Below are positions 24,473 through 36,510 of a DNA stretch of 64,000 nt, one piece after another. Below the pieces are notes generated by a model. The model did not search any database. It was not told the origin of the DNA and was given only the letters and a program-made list of their open reading frames with translations. Both the position numbers and the translations under genes were made by a program. The stretch covers positions 102,243,693-102,307,692 of the forward strand of contig CM063503.1 in NCBI GenBank assembly GCA_032207245.1. Direction: 5' to 3'. The DNA comes from Pardosa pseudoannulata (lineage: Eukaryota; Arthropoda; Arachnida; Araneae; Lycosidae). How positions within the stretch are numbered: the first letter of the stretch is position 1; the number at the start of each line of letters is the position of its first letter.

Positions 24473-27400
24473 TTTCACATTGAAAAATACTATGTTTTCG
24501 TAATGAAAATAAATCTTAGAAATGGTTTTATTTCACTACCTTATCAGAATACTTTATAAGACTAACATTTTAAAACGCATAAACTTGATATTCTTCATGA
24601 AAATTTAAAATAATAAATGAATATAAAATAAAATTTTCATAGAACATTAAAATATCTGAGAACCAAATTTGAAATCTAGGACTTAACAATAAGTAATAGA
24701 AGCGGTTCATAACAATAAAAAAAATGCTACTCAAGGTGTGCAGAAACTTTTTCCTATTAAAGAAAAGATTTGTGGAGCCATAAATGTGTTAATGCAATTA
24801 GGAAAATAAATGCATCGAAGCAAATATTAAATACAAAATCATTTATTTAATAAAGTAAGTATTTTGGAAAATACTAAAGGAAAAACAACTATCGAAATGA
24901 AATTAAGTTTCAAATTATTTTCCTTAGTCATCTAGAAGCAATAAGTCACGTATCTTCCTTGCAGTTGATTTAATGCAGTTTTCCCAATCCATTCATATTT
25001 ATTTTCTTGGAATTCATATATCTCAATATACCATAAAAAACATAAAACCTTCGGAATTAAATGATACAAACAGTCGTGACTTCGGTACATTACTCAAAAT
25101 CCTTTACGTTCGTTTAGAGAACAAGGGGAATTTAAACAACCACTTCAAGGAATCATTTCTTTAGGCTCTTTCTAAAATTCATTTATAACAACATAGCGCC
25201 AGTACTGTGGTTTAAAAAAAACTTCTCTATTTTTAAACGCCTCTTCCTACCCTATATTTATTTTCCCTTTCTTCCATACACACAATTAATAAGAAAAAAA
25301 ATGAAATCTAAATTGAAACAAAGAACATACGCACACAATTAATTTCCCCCCCCTCCATAGTGAGTTGTCCTTTTGGTAGTTAATTTTCCTACAAGCCTCA
25401 TTTATCCAAATTCACGACGCTGAAGTATAAATAATCTCACCGGATTCAAAAAGGTAGAGTGGAAACAGAAATCTTTTTAATAAATTGTTCCCTTCTCTGA
25501 CAGCCAAAAGACAAGTGCGGTAAAGATTGCTTCATCATGATGATTTGTAACAGGGCTGGGATCATTTATTTCAGACCCTGCCGATCTGTCTACATCATCT
25601 TCGGGCGTATAATCTGCGTGAATCCACGTATAAATGTTGATATATTAGGCACCAAATTTCACAGATCAGAAGATATAATTCATGCATTTACTACACCAGG
25701 TACTTTGGAACCTTAATTTTCGAGTATTCCAAGACATTATCTATGCCATCCACTTCGAATCAGAAAAGTTTTATCTGATCACATGCAGAGTTTGCAAATT
25801 TACAAACTTTTTCCTTCCCTGGCAATGCAGTAAATAAAAATTTGAATACCAGTTTGATGGTATTCAAATTTAATGGTAAATAAAAAGGTAAAAATCAAAA
25901 TAACTACTAATAAATAAAATGGTAGCTACCGGTAAATATAATTTATGAAATTATTAGGCATCGCATGTATAAGTTTTACGCATCTGTATTTCAAAGAAGA
26001 AAAATAATAAATATTAAGTAATTTATAATTTATAATTTATAGATTTAATATCTACAAAATATTCCATATCATATAAAATCAACACCATATAAAATCGCTA
26101 AAATTAAAAAGTTAGTATGCCATGAAGAATGCAGTTATCGTAGTCATTTCTTAAAAAGTATATCCTTAAAAACATTAATTATTTATAATTCAAGATCAAT
26201 TTATCTAAATATTTGTGGGAAAATAACTGGGTTTGAGATGATTTAATTGCTTGAGTTGACTTGTTTTACGGTTAGGATGTGGGAAGACCTTTCTGGGAAT
26301 GAAAGTTGATGTACAAAGCTACAAAATAAACACTTTTGCGAAAAATATTTTTTTTCTTTGTATAAAGTATATGAATGAATTCTTCAAACAGAGTATTTAT
26401 AGGCTATAAATCTCATGAGCTTCAGTAAATGAAAACTGTCAGAAATTCACGACACTACAAAGCATGTGTATAGACAATATAGTAAGGAATGTTGTATATT
26501 GTAAACATAGAAATGAAGAAATTATAAATAACCGATTTAAAATAACCGATAAACATTTTGTTTGTATATTTGTCAGTATAACAGTAAAATAGGTACCGGT
26601 ATTATAAAACATTTTTATATCAGTATTGTAGTGATGTAGCCAATGAATTTTTCTGATATCTCTTCAAACAGAATAATCTCGTTATAGGGCTACTTAATAT
26701 TAAGAAAGAAAATATTGTTGTAGAAACGATGTCAATAATCGAAGGAGTAGCTGTGCTGGATTATGAGGGGAAAAAAGCCACAGAGTAAGTTAATGATCCA
26801 TTGTTAGAGGATTTGATTAAAATTAAAAAATTATTAAGTTTTAAAATGTGGGTTTTTTCATCTGGGAGAAATTTGTGGAGGGATACATTCCAAAACAAAA
26901 TTTGCCTGTATATCCCAACAGCCTTCAAAAATGAGTGTTAAAGCAATTTCAAGGCTTGTCTCACCAGATAATAAATGTACAATAAAGAAGATGACCACCA
27001 GCTTGGACAAATATAAATAATGAAGTGCTTAATTGGGCAAAGACATGCATTAACTGTCAAAAGGAGAATGCAACTTATAAACATTGTATATAGCCAGGGA
27101 AATATACACTGTCGTGAAAATGTACAGAAATAAACATTGTTACGAAAGACCTGTGTTTCATTTTTTATGTTTTGAGGATGAACGATTACTCTTACTCCGA
27201 CATAATATAAATATCGTAAGCTACAGTAAGTCAAAACTACTAGAAACTTATGACCTAACAAAGCACTGAATAGGCAATACCCTACGAAAATAGTATTTTG
27301 TAAAACTTAGAGTAAAGTATTGGAAAGATTTAATTTATTGGAGAAAATTTTGAAGATTATTTGGCATTTTGCTGGTATTACCAACCCAAATCCTATTAAT

Positions 27401-28744
27401 TAAAATTTCTTGCTCTTTTTGTATTTTAATAAAATTTGTTTAATTAAAATTCTACTACAGTCTGAAATTCAACGCAAGACTTTATTCTCGTAACTAAACA
27501 AACTGCATGCATAAACCTAAATCAAACTTATAAATTCTTAAATTTTAATCCTAAAACTAATGCACTGTTTTCTTTTTAAAAATTTTTAAGATATATAAAT
27601 ATCATACATGTGTATAACGCATCTATTTTTAAAAATTTTCAAATTACATTTTTTTGTTAGAAAAATTATTTTGTCATTAAATTAATATTAAGAAAAACAA
27701 CTTTAAAACATTAAAATGCTTTCATATATTGCTAAATATCTGAGAGTGAATTTACTCCACTGCGCATTAAAAACGTCTTAAAAAATTGAGCTAAATTTTG
27801 TTTCATAGAATTCGTGGAATGTATAATTCTCATATTCTTTACAGTTTGTGATAATCTTATACTGTAAACTCCTTTTAATAGATTATTTCCATATATTTGT
27901 ATCCATTCTATATTAAATTCTTCTTTCTTATGCATTATCTTAAAATCAAGAATATGATATAAATCCTCTCCCTAAGACAAATAATTATGAATCCTCGTGG
28001 ATTTTCAACACAGTTGCATAAAATAAAAAATCTGAAGAAACTTTAAGCCAAGGGACTAATTACCTAGTCGTTTAAAGAGACCTAAAAAATCTTTATCGGA
28101 AGTATTATCTTATACAGATTGTATTCATTAAGGAATACCCCATGAAGGCATTAATAATCTGTGTCACATAGGTATTTAAGATGATCTCATTTGCCAATTT
28201 ATCACCAACGCCTGAGCAAATAAAACACTGGTTATCAAAATTAAGACAATATTCAGATTTGGTAGATTTCGATCTCTAGAAATACTGAAAATATTTTAAT
28301 GAAATATGGTTTGCAGATAGATTGATGTAAGAGAAAAAATTAACCATTAAACACTTATGGTTAACTCGCATGATCATGTGTAGTGTGTTCAGTTGAATTG
28401 AAACTCGAGATAAACTATGAATTGTATGGAGTTTTACTAGTTTACTAGTTTATCAAGTGCAATACAAATACCACCTCTAATATCTCCAGAAACCCTTGCA
28501 GATATAAAGTAAATTTGGTTTGAACACAGGCTGATATAATATAAAATTTTAAAAAATCATACACATGCATGATCGTGAGTAACACTCGCAGGAGTTGAAA
28601 GATATAAAACAGTGGTTTCAGAAACGAACACAATAATGAGTTTATAGAGGATATGGACTCTTCTAATAGATAAGTAGACCTCATACAGGACTTTATACTT
28701 CAAATATGGCAGTTCATGAGTTCCTGTATCAATTCGGCCCACTC
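24473..28744. other. Anonymous AT-rich DNA
   Basis: No recognisable gene. It contains a perfect hairpin at 25838-25871 and a weak pair of similar ~75-bp segments at about 26416-26490 and 27217-27290 (both with CTACAAAGCA/CTAACAAAGCA and a GACAAT/GGCAAT end). The patch 25490-25780 is more complex in sequence but unidentified. Confidence 0.55.
25838..25871. repeat. Perfect 14-bp hairpin
   Basis: AAATTTGAATACCA, a 6-nt loop (GTTTGA), then the exact complement TGGTATTCAAATTT. Confidence 0.9.
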
Positions 28745-29060
28745 ATTCATCAATGTTGCCCCCAAATCATCCGGACATGCTTATTGGATTGAAGGCTGAA
28801 GATTTGATTGGACAATCCCTCCGGCGAATACCCTCACTTTCTACAATATCGTCGTCTTGAAAGGGAGAAAAGAGGGTCCATGATCCCCTGCATGTGACAC
28901 TAGTTAGAGTATTTCGTTCCAAACACATGGAGAGTGAGCTTCCCTCGAACATGAGGTTTGCCCAAATCATCAAACCCCCATTGCCATAATGTTGGATTTC
29001 TTGGACAATGGAGGGCAATCCCCTCCCGATTCACTACCTCATTCCATAATCTAAATGTTT
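28745..29060 (-). pseudogene. Tc1-like transposase relic
   Basis: The minus-strand frame (Met at 29018) reads HYGNGGLMIW, the counterpart of the Tc1 HYGGGGVMVWGG box. FEGSSLSMCLERNTLTSV follows, then after an internal deletion ESEGIRRRDCPIKSSAFNPI, the counterpart of the segment ending in SPDLNPIE. The catalytic second Asp region is deleted and the final Glu is replaced by Ser. It covers only about the middle and C-terminal third of a ~340-residue transposase and has no visible inverted termini. It is clearly dead. Confidence 0.75.
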
Positions 29061-29061
29061 G

Positions 29062-29800
29062 TGATTACTTATTTTTACGATTTGCGTTTCAAGTTAACAT
29101 ATTTCTGGGGAAAATAAACGCTAAGAATTTCGTCGAGGTGTACGATTGAACGAATTGCAGATATTACCACAAGTGCTTACAAAGCCTGTTCTTCCCCGAA
29201 CTCCATCCACACATACGAACACGTGTACGTATTCTACGCACAAGACTTGCATCTGTTTTGAAGAAGTGGTTTCCCATTTTGTTCAATTCTTTTCATAAAA
29301 TTGACAAATTATGCAAATTCTCATAATTTTTAATTTTCGTGTATTTCTCATACCTTACAAAATGCACATTTACTATTTATCAGGTTATCCCAGATGAATC
29401 TGTTACATTTTTAAAAGTCTAATGTTTTAGTCAAAATTCTATGTAATCTATTTAACTAGTGCCACTTCCATTCTCTTTTGATAAGATGCACCGTGAACGA
29501 GTAACTAAATGCTCTTCTTTCTACGTAGCAAATGTGTTAACGACATTTGAAACTAAATCAATACAAAGTATGAACTTTAAGGTGTTTTACTGGTTTACGT
29601 GGTTTACTCCGAGTCTAATATACATGAAAATTTTTTGATAGACTCTTCTCTTTTTTTCTCTGACGTACAGTGGAGGTCCGCTAGCTTAGATATTTGTCAA
29701 ATCCAACTGAAAAAAAAAGTTATCCACAAGCTTGCAATAGGACAATTAATTTTAGGATTGTCTCAATAGACTGCCTTATTACCGTTCCAAAGTAATGAAA
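29062..29800. other. Anonymous DNA
   Basis: Nothing recognisable. The first 100 bp may contain further eroded Tc1 sequence upstream of the relic. Confidence 0.45.
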
Positions 29801-30030
29801 CAGTATTTCTCAACCTTTTTAAATTGACAGCACACTAAAAATATCTGGAGCTATTTGCAGCAAACCTAAAACAAATAATATCATATAAAAACGCAGGAAA
29901 AGAAATTTGAATACATTCACAAAATACCATGGAGGTAATTATACATACCATTTAAAAGTAACAAAACGAAAGTGTAGTGCAGTTATCATGTTGATAATAT
30001 TTATGTATAATGGGCATTTGTTTAGTGATC
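29801..30030 (+). mobile_element. hAT-like 5' end fragment
   Basis: It begins CAGTATTTCTCAACCTTTTT, closely matching the common hAT terminus (CAGTGGTTCTCAACC), and continues with GACAGCACACTAAAAATAT, typical of such elements' subterminal sequence. I could not find the matching right end or a target duplication, so it is probably truncated. Confidence 0.5.
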
Positions 30031-30475
30031 AACCTTCCAAAAAAGTGAGATGGACTTCAGTATGTAATTAACCCAGAAACGTTTGAAGGTGTATTATTTT
30101 ACTCAAAACCATGCGATTTTCACTACAGAGGATTTTTTCCTTTACTGCCGTTTTCTGAATTTTTACCTCTTTAGAAATAAAAATCAAAAGTGTTACTTTA
30201 TTAACATTTAATAGCAGCAACATGCAATCCCTTCTCGAACTAAAACACAGAGTAAAAAGAATGTGCGGTGTGCTTGCTCGCAGATAAAAATTCCGCATCA
30301 AATATTTTGAAGACGAACGCTTGCTTGCCTGCTTGAAAACAATACTCGCAGTGTACTCGTAAAGAAAGAGTAGCCGCTACTAGCTGGACAAAGAAGAAAT
30401 AACACGATTAAAATACTAAAATAGGGAAAGAAGTGAACAGGTAAAATAGCACATAATAAATATAAAATTTCATAT

Positions 30476-31052
30476 TGTAAGAGTCGCGTCCGTCTCTGTC
30501 GGTGGTCGGGAGAACTTTTATTCTTTTGAACAATTGAAAACGGTAGTATTGTACCAGTAATGGCCTTTTTGAAGCACAGACGATTGGAAGTGTCAGATGT
30601 GCCGTTTTTTCAATACCCCGATAGAGAAAAGGAATTGTGTTTTGTTTGATCCAGTCGGCCAGACTCCAAACGGCGTTTCGGCTACCCCACAAGGACAAGG
30701 GTCAAAGGGGGACGGGGGGGTAACCTCCCTTAAAACCGAGGTTTCCTGCTTGGAAAAGAAAGAAGCGGGAGGACTCTCGGCTGAATTTTTAAGAGAGCAG
30801 GTTGATCTAATAGTGATCTCCTCTCAAGACGACATAGTTTGCATCTGCATGAATATTTCTTTAAATGTTTTTTTTTTGTTGTTGTTGTTTTAAATAAATC
30901 AAACCGTTGTTAAGTTTAATCCTCTACGGCTGGTTATTTTCGTCTTCGTACCTGCTCCTTATACGAGACCCATGGGAAGTCATATCCAAAATGACTAGGG
31001 TGTGACGGACTACCGGACATAGAAACAGCGCAACCTCTCTGCGAGATTAACA
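30476..31052 (+). mobile_element. LTR of a retrotransposon (5' LTR)
   Basis: It starts TGTAAGAGTCGCG and ends GCGAGATTAACA, giving TGT...ACA termini. A plus-strand AATAAA lies at 30893-30898. Immediately after, at 31055, TGGTGGCAGAAGG looks like a tRNA primer-binding site, which supports the plus orientation. An alternative start is TGTCAGATGTGCC at 30591. Base composition is much less AT-rich than its surroundings, and no 3' LTR exists in the window. Short reading frames on both strands here are not credible genes. Confidence 0.6.
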
Positions 31053-31300
31053 TCTGGTGGCAGAAGGACGTTTGGAGCAGCAACTGGATGCAAGTGGAGG
31101 CAAGAAGGACACGGAATCAAGTCCCAACCAGCGTGAACCCAAGAAAAGACGGCGATGCTGACTACAGTGGTATCTACAAGTCAGCAGTTCCAGTGAACCA
31201 GGTTGATGCAGTGGGACAGCACCAGTGCAAAGGCGGAAAAAACCGAGAAACTAAAGGCCCATTTTACGCGGATGCCATCCGGCAAGGTAGAATGTGATAT
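31053..31300 (+). mobile_element. Retrotransposon leader / start of gag, truncated
   Basis: The segment follows the putative primer-binding site. A 69-codon frame (31088-31297) is basic and polar and has no motif I can identify. GC-richer composition ends abruptly near 31300, where AT-rich DNA resumes, indicating 3' truncation of the element. Call by position only. Confidence 0.45.
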
Positions 31301-32735
31301 TTTGGCACTTGTTTTCCTAACCTGTTTTCATACCAAGTTTTAATACCAAGTGGCTTTAATTATTTACTAAAATTTCTCACATCACACTTGAAAATAACTC
31401 GTGGCATACAGGTTTAGAATCACCTAAGTAACTCTTCCTACCATGGGAAAGGAATGCACCCTCCATAAGCATTTTCAACAAGAAAAAATATTTAAGTTGA
31501 ATTGCAATTATTGTTTATTGGGATTATTCTCTAATTTGAAAACTATAAGTAGACCAAATCTGCTACTTAGTTTTTTGTACTAAATTTTTGAATAATGATC
31601 TTAGTGCTAACCAATTCAGTGTGATTTTGAACCCTCTTTACACGCAAGACGAATCTCCCATCAACTTTACAAACCAAAAAGCGTTGTGAACAAAATGGTG
31701 TATGTCGAGTAATATATAGAAAAGCTTTTTCTCGTCACTTGCATTCCTCGAAAGTAATAGAATAGCAGAAAACATAAAAACGCATTGAATTCTGCTGAAA
31801 CTTTCTCTAACGCAGAATCAAATGCGTAAAATTTAAAGCAAAAGTAACTGTGAATACTCTAGTAAAAATTTTTATGCTCAAAGTTTACGGTTTTGGTAAA
31901 GTAATTTCATACTGTCGACTTCTGACCGTATGTAAATTTCAAGCATATAAACTCTTTTGTCATAAAAATGTATTGTATCACTGTTTAAAAGGCAAAATTG
32001 AAAAATTATTATAATGTAATTGAATTGTTCATTTGCTGATGCAATTTTTTATATCTTCTAAATGTTCTGTTATTTCTCATTCTAATAATTATAGTTTTTA
32101 ATATATTTTTTCTATAGTACAAACCGGCAGTTTGATGCTAAATTAATTCTTTTAAAAACTCATTTCAACAAATGTTTACTTTTGTTTTTAGAAAAAAGTA
32201 TTTTAATGAACTCCAGGATTGCCTTGAGGCTTGAAGTTATTAAGCATTAATGCGAAATACATGATTCTTCGTAATGAAATGTTTCTAATATATTTCAAAT
32301 AATCCAATTAGACCGAAATCAAATTCTACAATCTTGAAGAAATAAAACCGATAATAAAAATGTATATAAATGTATCATATCTTTATCGGAATATCGAAAG
32401 ATTTTAACTAAACTTATTTGTACGCTCAATAAAAACTTAGTTGTGTTAATTAAACGAAATATTTCTTTGCGCTCACTTTAAAATTTAATCAAGTATGCTA
32501 TTTTATCTTAAATAATTCAAGCATTAACAAGACAAGGAAGTGGAAGTTATTACAATCAAAAACGAAATTTCAAAGTCCAAAGTGCAACACATATTTCTCT
32601 TTTTTTTATTTAGAAACAAAACTCTTTAATAAAAGAGATATTTTAACCTGTGTAAACTATGACATGAATTAGATGTTTTTATGACATTCAGTAAAACAGT
32701 GGAAAAAATTAATTCTTAATTGAAATAAAGAAAGC
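31301..32735. other. Anonymous AT-rich DNA
   Basis: No recognisable gene or element. Confidence 0.55.
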
Positions 32736-33409
32736 AGACCAGACAGCTGTTTCGAAGGTTTAGAAGTAGCCTCCTCAGTTCTATATGTAAATAAAGTCAT
32801 TGGCAGAAGCGCGGGATTTCTGCCCGTGAGATTCTTAGCTCCAAAACATGTATTAATTCATCTTTTCTATAATTCCATTTGTTTATTTTAGACTTTGGTC
32901 TCTTTTGTGTATCTATGGGAAAAAGTTTCTAATTTATTTTATTCCCTAATAATATTTATATTAGTAAGTCATATTTTTTATTTCTTAAGCTTTATTCTAT
33001 AATTCAACTTCTTGACTCTTAAAAGTTTGCAGTTGAAAATAAGATTAATAGACCAAGCAGCAGTTTCAAAGATATAAAAGCTTCTTCATCCGTGCAAGAA
33101 ATTAAGCCCTTGACAGGAGCTAGTAATTACTGTTTTCGGTATTCTTAAACTTCGGAACGGCTGTTAGTTCTACTTTTCTTACTTTATTTGCTCATTTTAT
33201 ATGTTGGTCTGTTTTTTCTATATATACACTAAAGTTTTTAGGTTATTTTATTCACTATTAACGTCTATAACAGACATAAAATTTGCTTTATCAAGATTTA
33301 TCCTGAAATTCAATTTCTTGCCCTTTAAAAGCTGGCAGTTAAAAACAAGGAAAGTAGACCAAACGGCTATTTTAAAGGTACAGAAGCTTTCATATCAATA
33401 CAACAAATA

Positions 33410-34591
33410 TACTGTCTACCAATAAGTATTTGGACACCTATGCAAAGGACGATATTTGCGGTCTTCAGGTACGTCACGGCCTCAGCCGGCATACATCGTG
33501 TAGGAAACATTATTGGCATTAGTCGCATGCAAGATGCCGTGCAGTTCGGAGCTCTCTGATTTCGAGAAAGGTATAATTATCGGGTATCCCAAATTTGGCC
33601 GATCCTTAAGGGACATATCTAGCGATCTGAAGTACCCAAAATCGACAGTGGCCTATGTGATTAAGAAGGGGGAGGTGAGTGGTGAGTATCGGAATGTGCC
33701 CCGAGTCGGCAGACCAACGAAACTGGGAGATAGAGACCGGCAATAGAGTGTTGTTCAGAGAAATACGGAAGAACCGCACCCAACCGATGGCCCTCATTCG
33801 CGAGGAGTTTCAACAGGTATCCAGGGTATTGTTTCAATGAATACCATCCGTAAGGAAGCACATCTACTTGGTTTTCATGGTCGTGCTGCAGCCTATAAGT
33901 CTTTGATCACAAAGTCCAACCACGCTGCTCGGTTAATGTGGTGCAAAGCATATTGAAATTGGACCGTAGATCAGTGGAAACAGGTTCTTTGGAGCGACGA
34001 ATCAAGGTTCACCTTTACCGTTCGGATGGCAAGGTCTGGGTCTGGCGTCTGCCTGAAGAACGTCTCCTGCCAGAATGCATTGTGCCAAAAGTCAAGTTCG
34101 GCGGAGGTGGAATTATAGTCTGGGGCTGTTTCTCCTGGTATGGACTGGGACCCTTGGTCCCCATTCATAGTAATCTCAACGCCGATGCCTACTCACTATT
34201 TTCGATGACACCTGTTACTTTCAGGAAGACAATGCCAGTTGTCATGTTTCGAGGTTAACCAAGGCTTGGTATGGTGCCAATGGAGTTCATCGAATGGACT
34301 GGCCTGCCCAGGGCCCAGATCTGAACCCTATCGAAAACCTCTGGGACGAGTTGAATCGCCGAATTAAGGGGTGCACTCCCCGAACAAAATCGGTGAAGGA
34401 CCTTGTATGTCTAGTCCAAGCCGAGTGGAAGACAATACCATTAGTTGTAATACAAAGACTTGTGGAAAGTATGCCCCGGAGAGTTCAAGCTGTAATTTCC
34501 TCCTCGTTAAGGCTCTACCTACTATTGATTTTGAATAAAGTTAGTTTTTCTTTTCTATCACAGGTGTCCAAATACTTATTGGTAGACAGTG
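33410..34591 (+). mobile_element. Tc1-type transposon, complete ends
   Basis: Inverted termini at 33410-33441 and 34561-34591 share CTGTCTACCAATAAGTATTT and GGACACCT with essentially one mismatch, at the outermost base. A TA target duplication lies at 33408-33409 and 34592-34593, as expected for Tc1/mariner. The element is 1182 bp, slightly short because of an internal coding deletion. It sits inside unit 3 of a tandem array, so the empty-site sequence can be inferred from the sister units. Confidence 0.93.
33534..34520 (+). pseudogene. Tc1 transposase pseudogene (DD34E)
   Basis: The start is chosen at the ATG at 33534, which matches the usual N-terminus (MPCSSELSDFEKG); the in-frame ATG at 33513 would add seven residues. 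Domains in order: an HTH DNA-binding region with STVAYVIKKG, then PRVGRPTKLGDRDR. A frameshift near 33743 follows, then FREIRKNRTQP, the first catalytic-Asp box LWSDESRF (about 33990), another frameshift, VKFGGGGI and VWGCFSW. A deletion of roughly 25 codons follows near 34200, then the second-Asp box QEDNASCH in a different frame, and MDWPAQGPDLNPIENLWDE with the catalytic Glu. Exactly 34 residues separate the second Asp and the Glu. All three catalytic residues survive, but at least three frameshifts, several stops and the deletion make it inactive. Mobilisation in trans is conceivable because the ends are intact. Confidence 0.92.
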
Positions 34592-35029
34592 TAAATCCAC
34601 GATCAGGGGATCATAATTGCTGCCTTTGAGATTCTTAAGCTTCTAAGCAGTTGTTAGCTCTACTTTCCTTACTTTATTTACTCATTTTATATGTTGGTCT
34701 GTTTTGTGCATACATACACAAAAATTTAGTTTATTTTATTCACTATTAACGCCTACAATAATCACAAGCTTTTAGTTTTTAAACTATATCCAAAAATTTA
34801 TCTTAACAGTTGACAGTTAAAAATGTTCTTAAATACTAAAAATATATTGTACAAACAATAAAAAATTAAATGCATTTCAATAAATAAACCTCAAAATTCA
34901 AGAATAACTTATTTTGTTTTTATAGAAGAAAATTGCTGATACATCAGGATTATTTTAAAAAAAATTAACTTACTGAGACTTAGTACCTTTTTGAGGTTTA
35001 TAATCTTAATGTAAATAATTAAATCTTTT

Positions 35030-35235
35030 GAGATTCAAGCCTTTTTTCGATTCATCATGAAACAGAAAGTCCTTTTAAAATATTTTTTAAAAGTTCATTA
35101 ATAACTCTCTGGCTTTGAAAAGATTATTTCTATTTGTCATTTCAAGTAGAGCATTTTTTAAAATAACATAAACCGTATGCACGAAATGAAAAAATGTTAA
35201 ATTTACCAATCCTCTAGATAATTTTAGATATATTT
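35030..35235. repeat. Dispersed copy of the 63-kb array unit
   Basis: It aligns collinearly with the terminal array: ATCATGAAA, CTTTTAAAATATTTTTTAAA, TCATTTCAAGTAGAG, then ACGAAATGAAAAA and TTTAC. This is a single diverged unit just downstream of the Tc1-bearing array. Confidence 0.55.
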
Positions 35236-35570
35236 ACTTTAGAAACAATTTTTGTATCAAATTGCGGTAAAATATCCATTTCGTTCTGTAAAGTGAAACT
35301 TTAAACATTTCTCATATTTTAAATTTTTAGAAAAAAAATTAAAACTGTTAAGAAATTGAAAATTTTTTGTTTCGTAAAAACAAGTTTTCGTATAAATGAA
35401 TTTCGTATAATGAGTTGCCACTGTAAAATCCTAGATTATGAATCCAATTAAAAGTCCTGGATTGAGCAATCTTAATTAGATATATTTCTTTAATATTTTA
35501 TAATACACAGAAATCTTACATTTCATAAACTTTCATATAACTTTCAATATATTTTTCTACCGTAAAACGC

Positions 35571-35926
35571 AATAATATAATAATTTTAAAAACTTGTATG
35601 CTTAAACACTTCATAAAATTTAATGTTTTTAAATTAATTAATTTTATTTGCAACATATGTCCCAAATACACCTTTAAACTGTCTTCATCACAGGCATGCA
35701 AAACACTGTGATTAGATTAGTTTAGTTTTGGTTTGGTTTATTTAAACTTATTATATTGGAATAATATAATAAGTTTAAACTTGTATGCTTAAACACTTCA
35801 TAAAATTTAATGTTTTTAAATTAATTAATTTTATTTGCAACATATGTCCCAAATACACCTTTAAACTGTCTTCATCACAGGCATGCAAAACACTGTGATT
35901 AGATTAGTTTAGTTTTGGTTTGGTTT
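35571..35926. repeat. Near-perfect duplication with palindromic junction
   Basis: 35571-35739 is repeated at 35760-35926, nearly identical over about 167 bp. The 20 bp between them form, with the start of copy 2, a perfect 17-bp hairpin (35741-35757 and 35763-35779, loop GGAAT). Copy 1 ends within the first bases of the SINE tail (GGTTTGGTTT), whereas copy 2 continues into the SINE. The duplication therefore happened after the SINE inserted. Confidence 0.92.
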
Positions 35927-36026
35927 GGTTTGGAGCGAGCGCTACGGTCTATTATTTTGGTCAAGAGGGCTAATGACACCGGTACCTACTTCTTTGATCC
36001 GATTCCGAAAGGCTACAAACATTCAT
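35913..36026 (-). mobile_element. SINE, 5'-truncated
   Basis: It contains the (AAACC)n tail complement and the body through to AACATTCAT, but lacks the tRNA-like head. That is the pattern of incomplete reverse transcription. Confidence 0.88.
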
Positions 36027-36208
36027 CTAGTAGCTGTATTATGGAAATAGTTGCTTTCTTTCAAAATAAACCTTCTGCAGCATTCAGCCGGATCTGTTTC
36101 CTCGACAGTAATTGACAGTTTAGTTGTGTATAAATTTACATTATTTTTATATTTTGGATTATGTACTATTTTCTGGAATAGATTGAGGGTCAATCAAGTT
36201 AGCACTGC

Positions 36209-36380
36209 GCCGAACGATAACTGAATAGTTAGGGCGCTGAACTTCGGTACCGGAGTTCATGGGTTCGAATCCGACTGTGACTTGGATTTCGTAGACGTTC
36301 GGAATCAGCTTTAAGTAATAGGTCCCGGTCTCGTGTTACAAAAAAGTAGACCGTAGCGCTCCAAAACCAAACCAAACCAA
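36209..36380 (+). mobile_element. Full-length SINE
   Basis: Head starting GCCGAACG, B-box GGTTCGAATCC, the family body, and a tail ACCAAACCAAACCAA directly abutting a second SINE-like copy. Confidence 0.9.
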
Positions 36381-36510
36381 GTCCGCACTGTCTAGGCATA
36401 ACAATCCTTGGGTTCAAATCCCACTAATCGCATCGCTATTTGTAGCCGCTCCGAATTCCCTTTAAGCATTAGAATCTGGTCCAATCTTGTAGCAAAAATG
36501 TATCGTAACA
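36381..36510 (+). mobile_element. Partial, diverged SINE in tandem
   Basis: It immediately follows the tail of the previous SINE in the same orientation. B-box-like GGTTCAAATCCCAC, then TTTGTAGCCGCTCCGAATT matching the body. The A-box region and tail are eroded. Confidence 0.75.

Larger units (their letters stand above)
32736..34830. repeat. Three-unit tandem array (~310 bp) split by Tc1
   Basis: Units begin at AGACCA motifs at 32736, 33050 and 33356. Shared landmarks in order: TCTTCA/TCCTCA, TTAGCTC/TTAGTTC, a T-rich block with TTTATTTGCTCATTTTATAT, TTTTATTC, then a CTTAAAAG or CTTTAAAAG segment with GCAGTT before the next unit. Unit 3 is interrupted after about 53 bp by the Tc1 element and resumes at 34594. 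Confidence 0.78.

Noticed and set aside
26938..27261. 107-residue minus-strand frame
   Set aside because: It looked long for the region, but the peptide has no recognisable domain, and the sequence overlaps a weakly duplicated segment.
30597..30893. 98-residue plus frame and overlapping 96-residue minus frame
   Set aside because: Both lie within an LTR-like sequence, overlap each other and show no protein motif.
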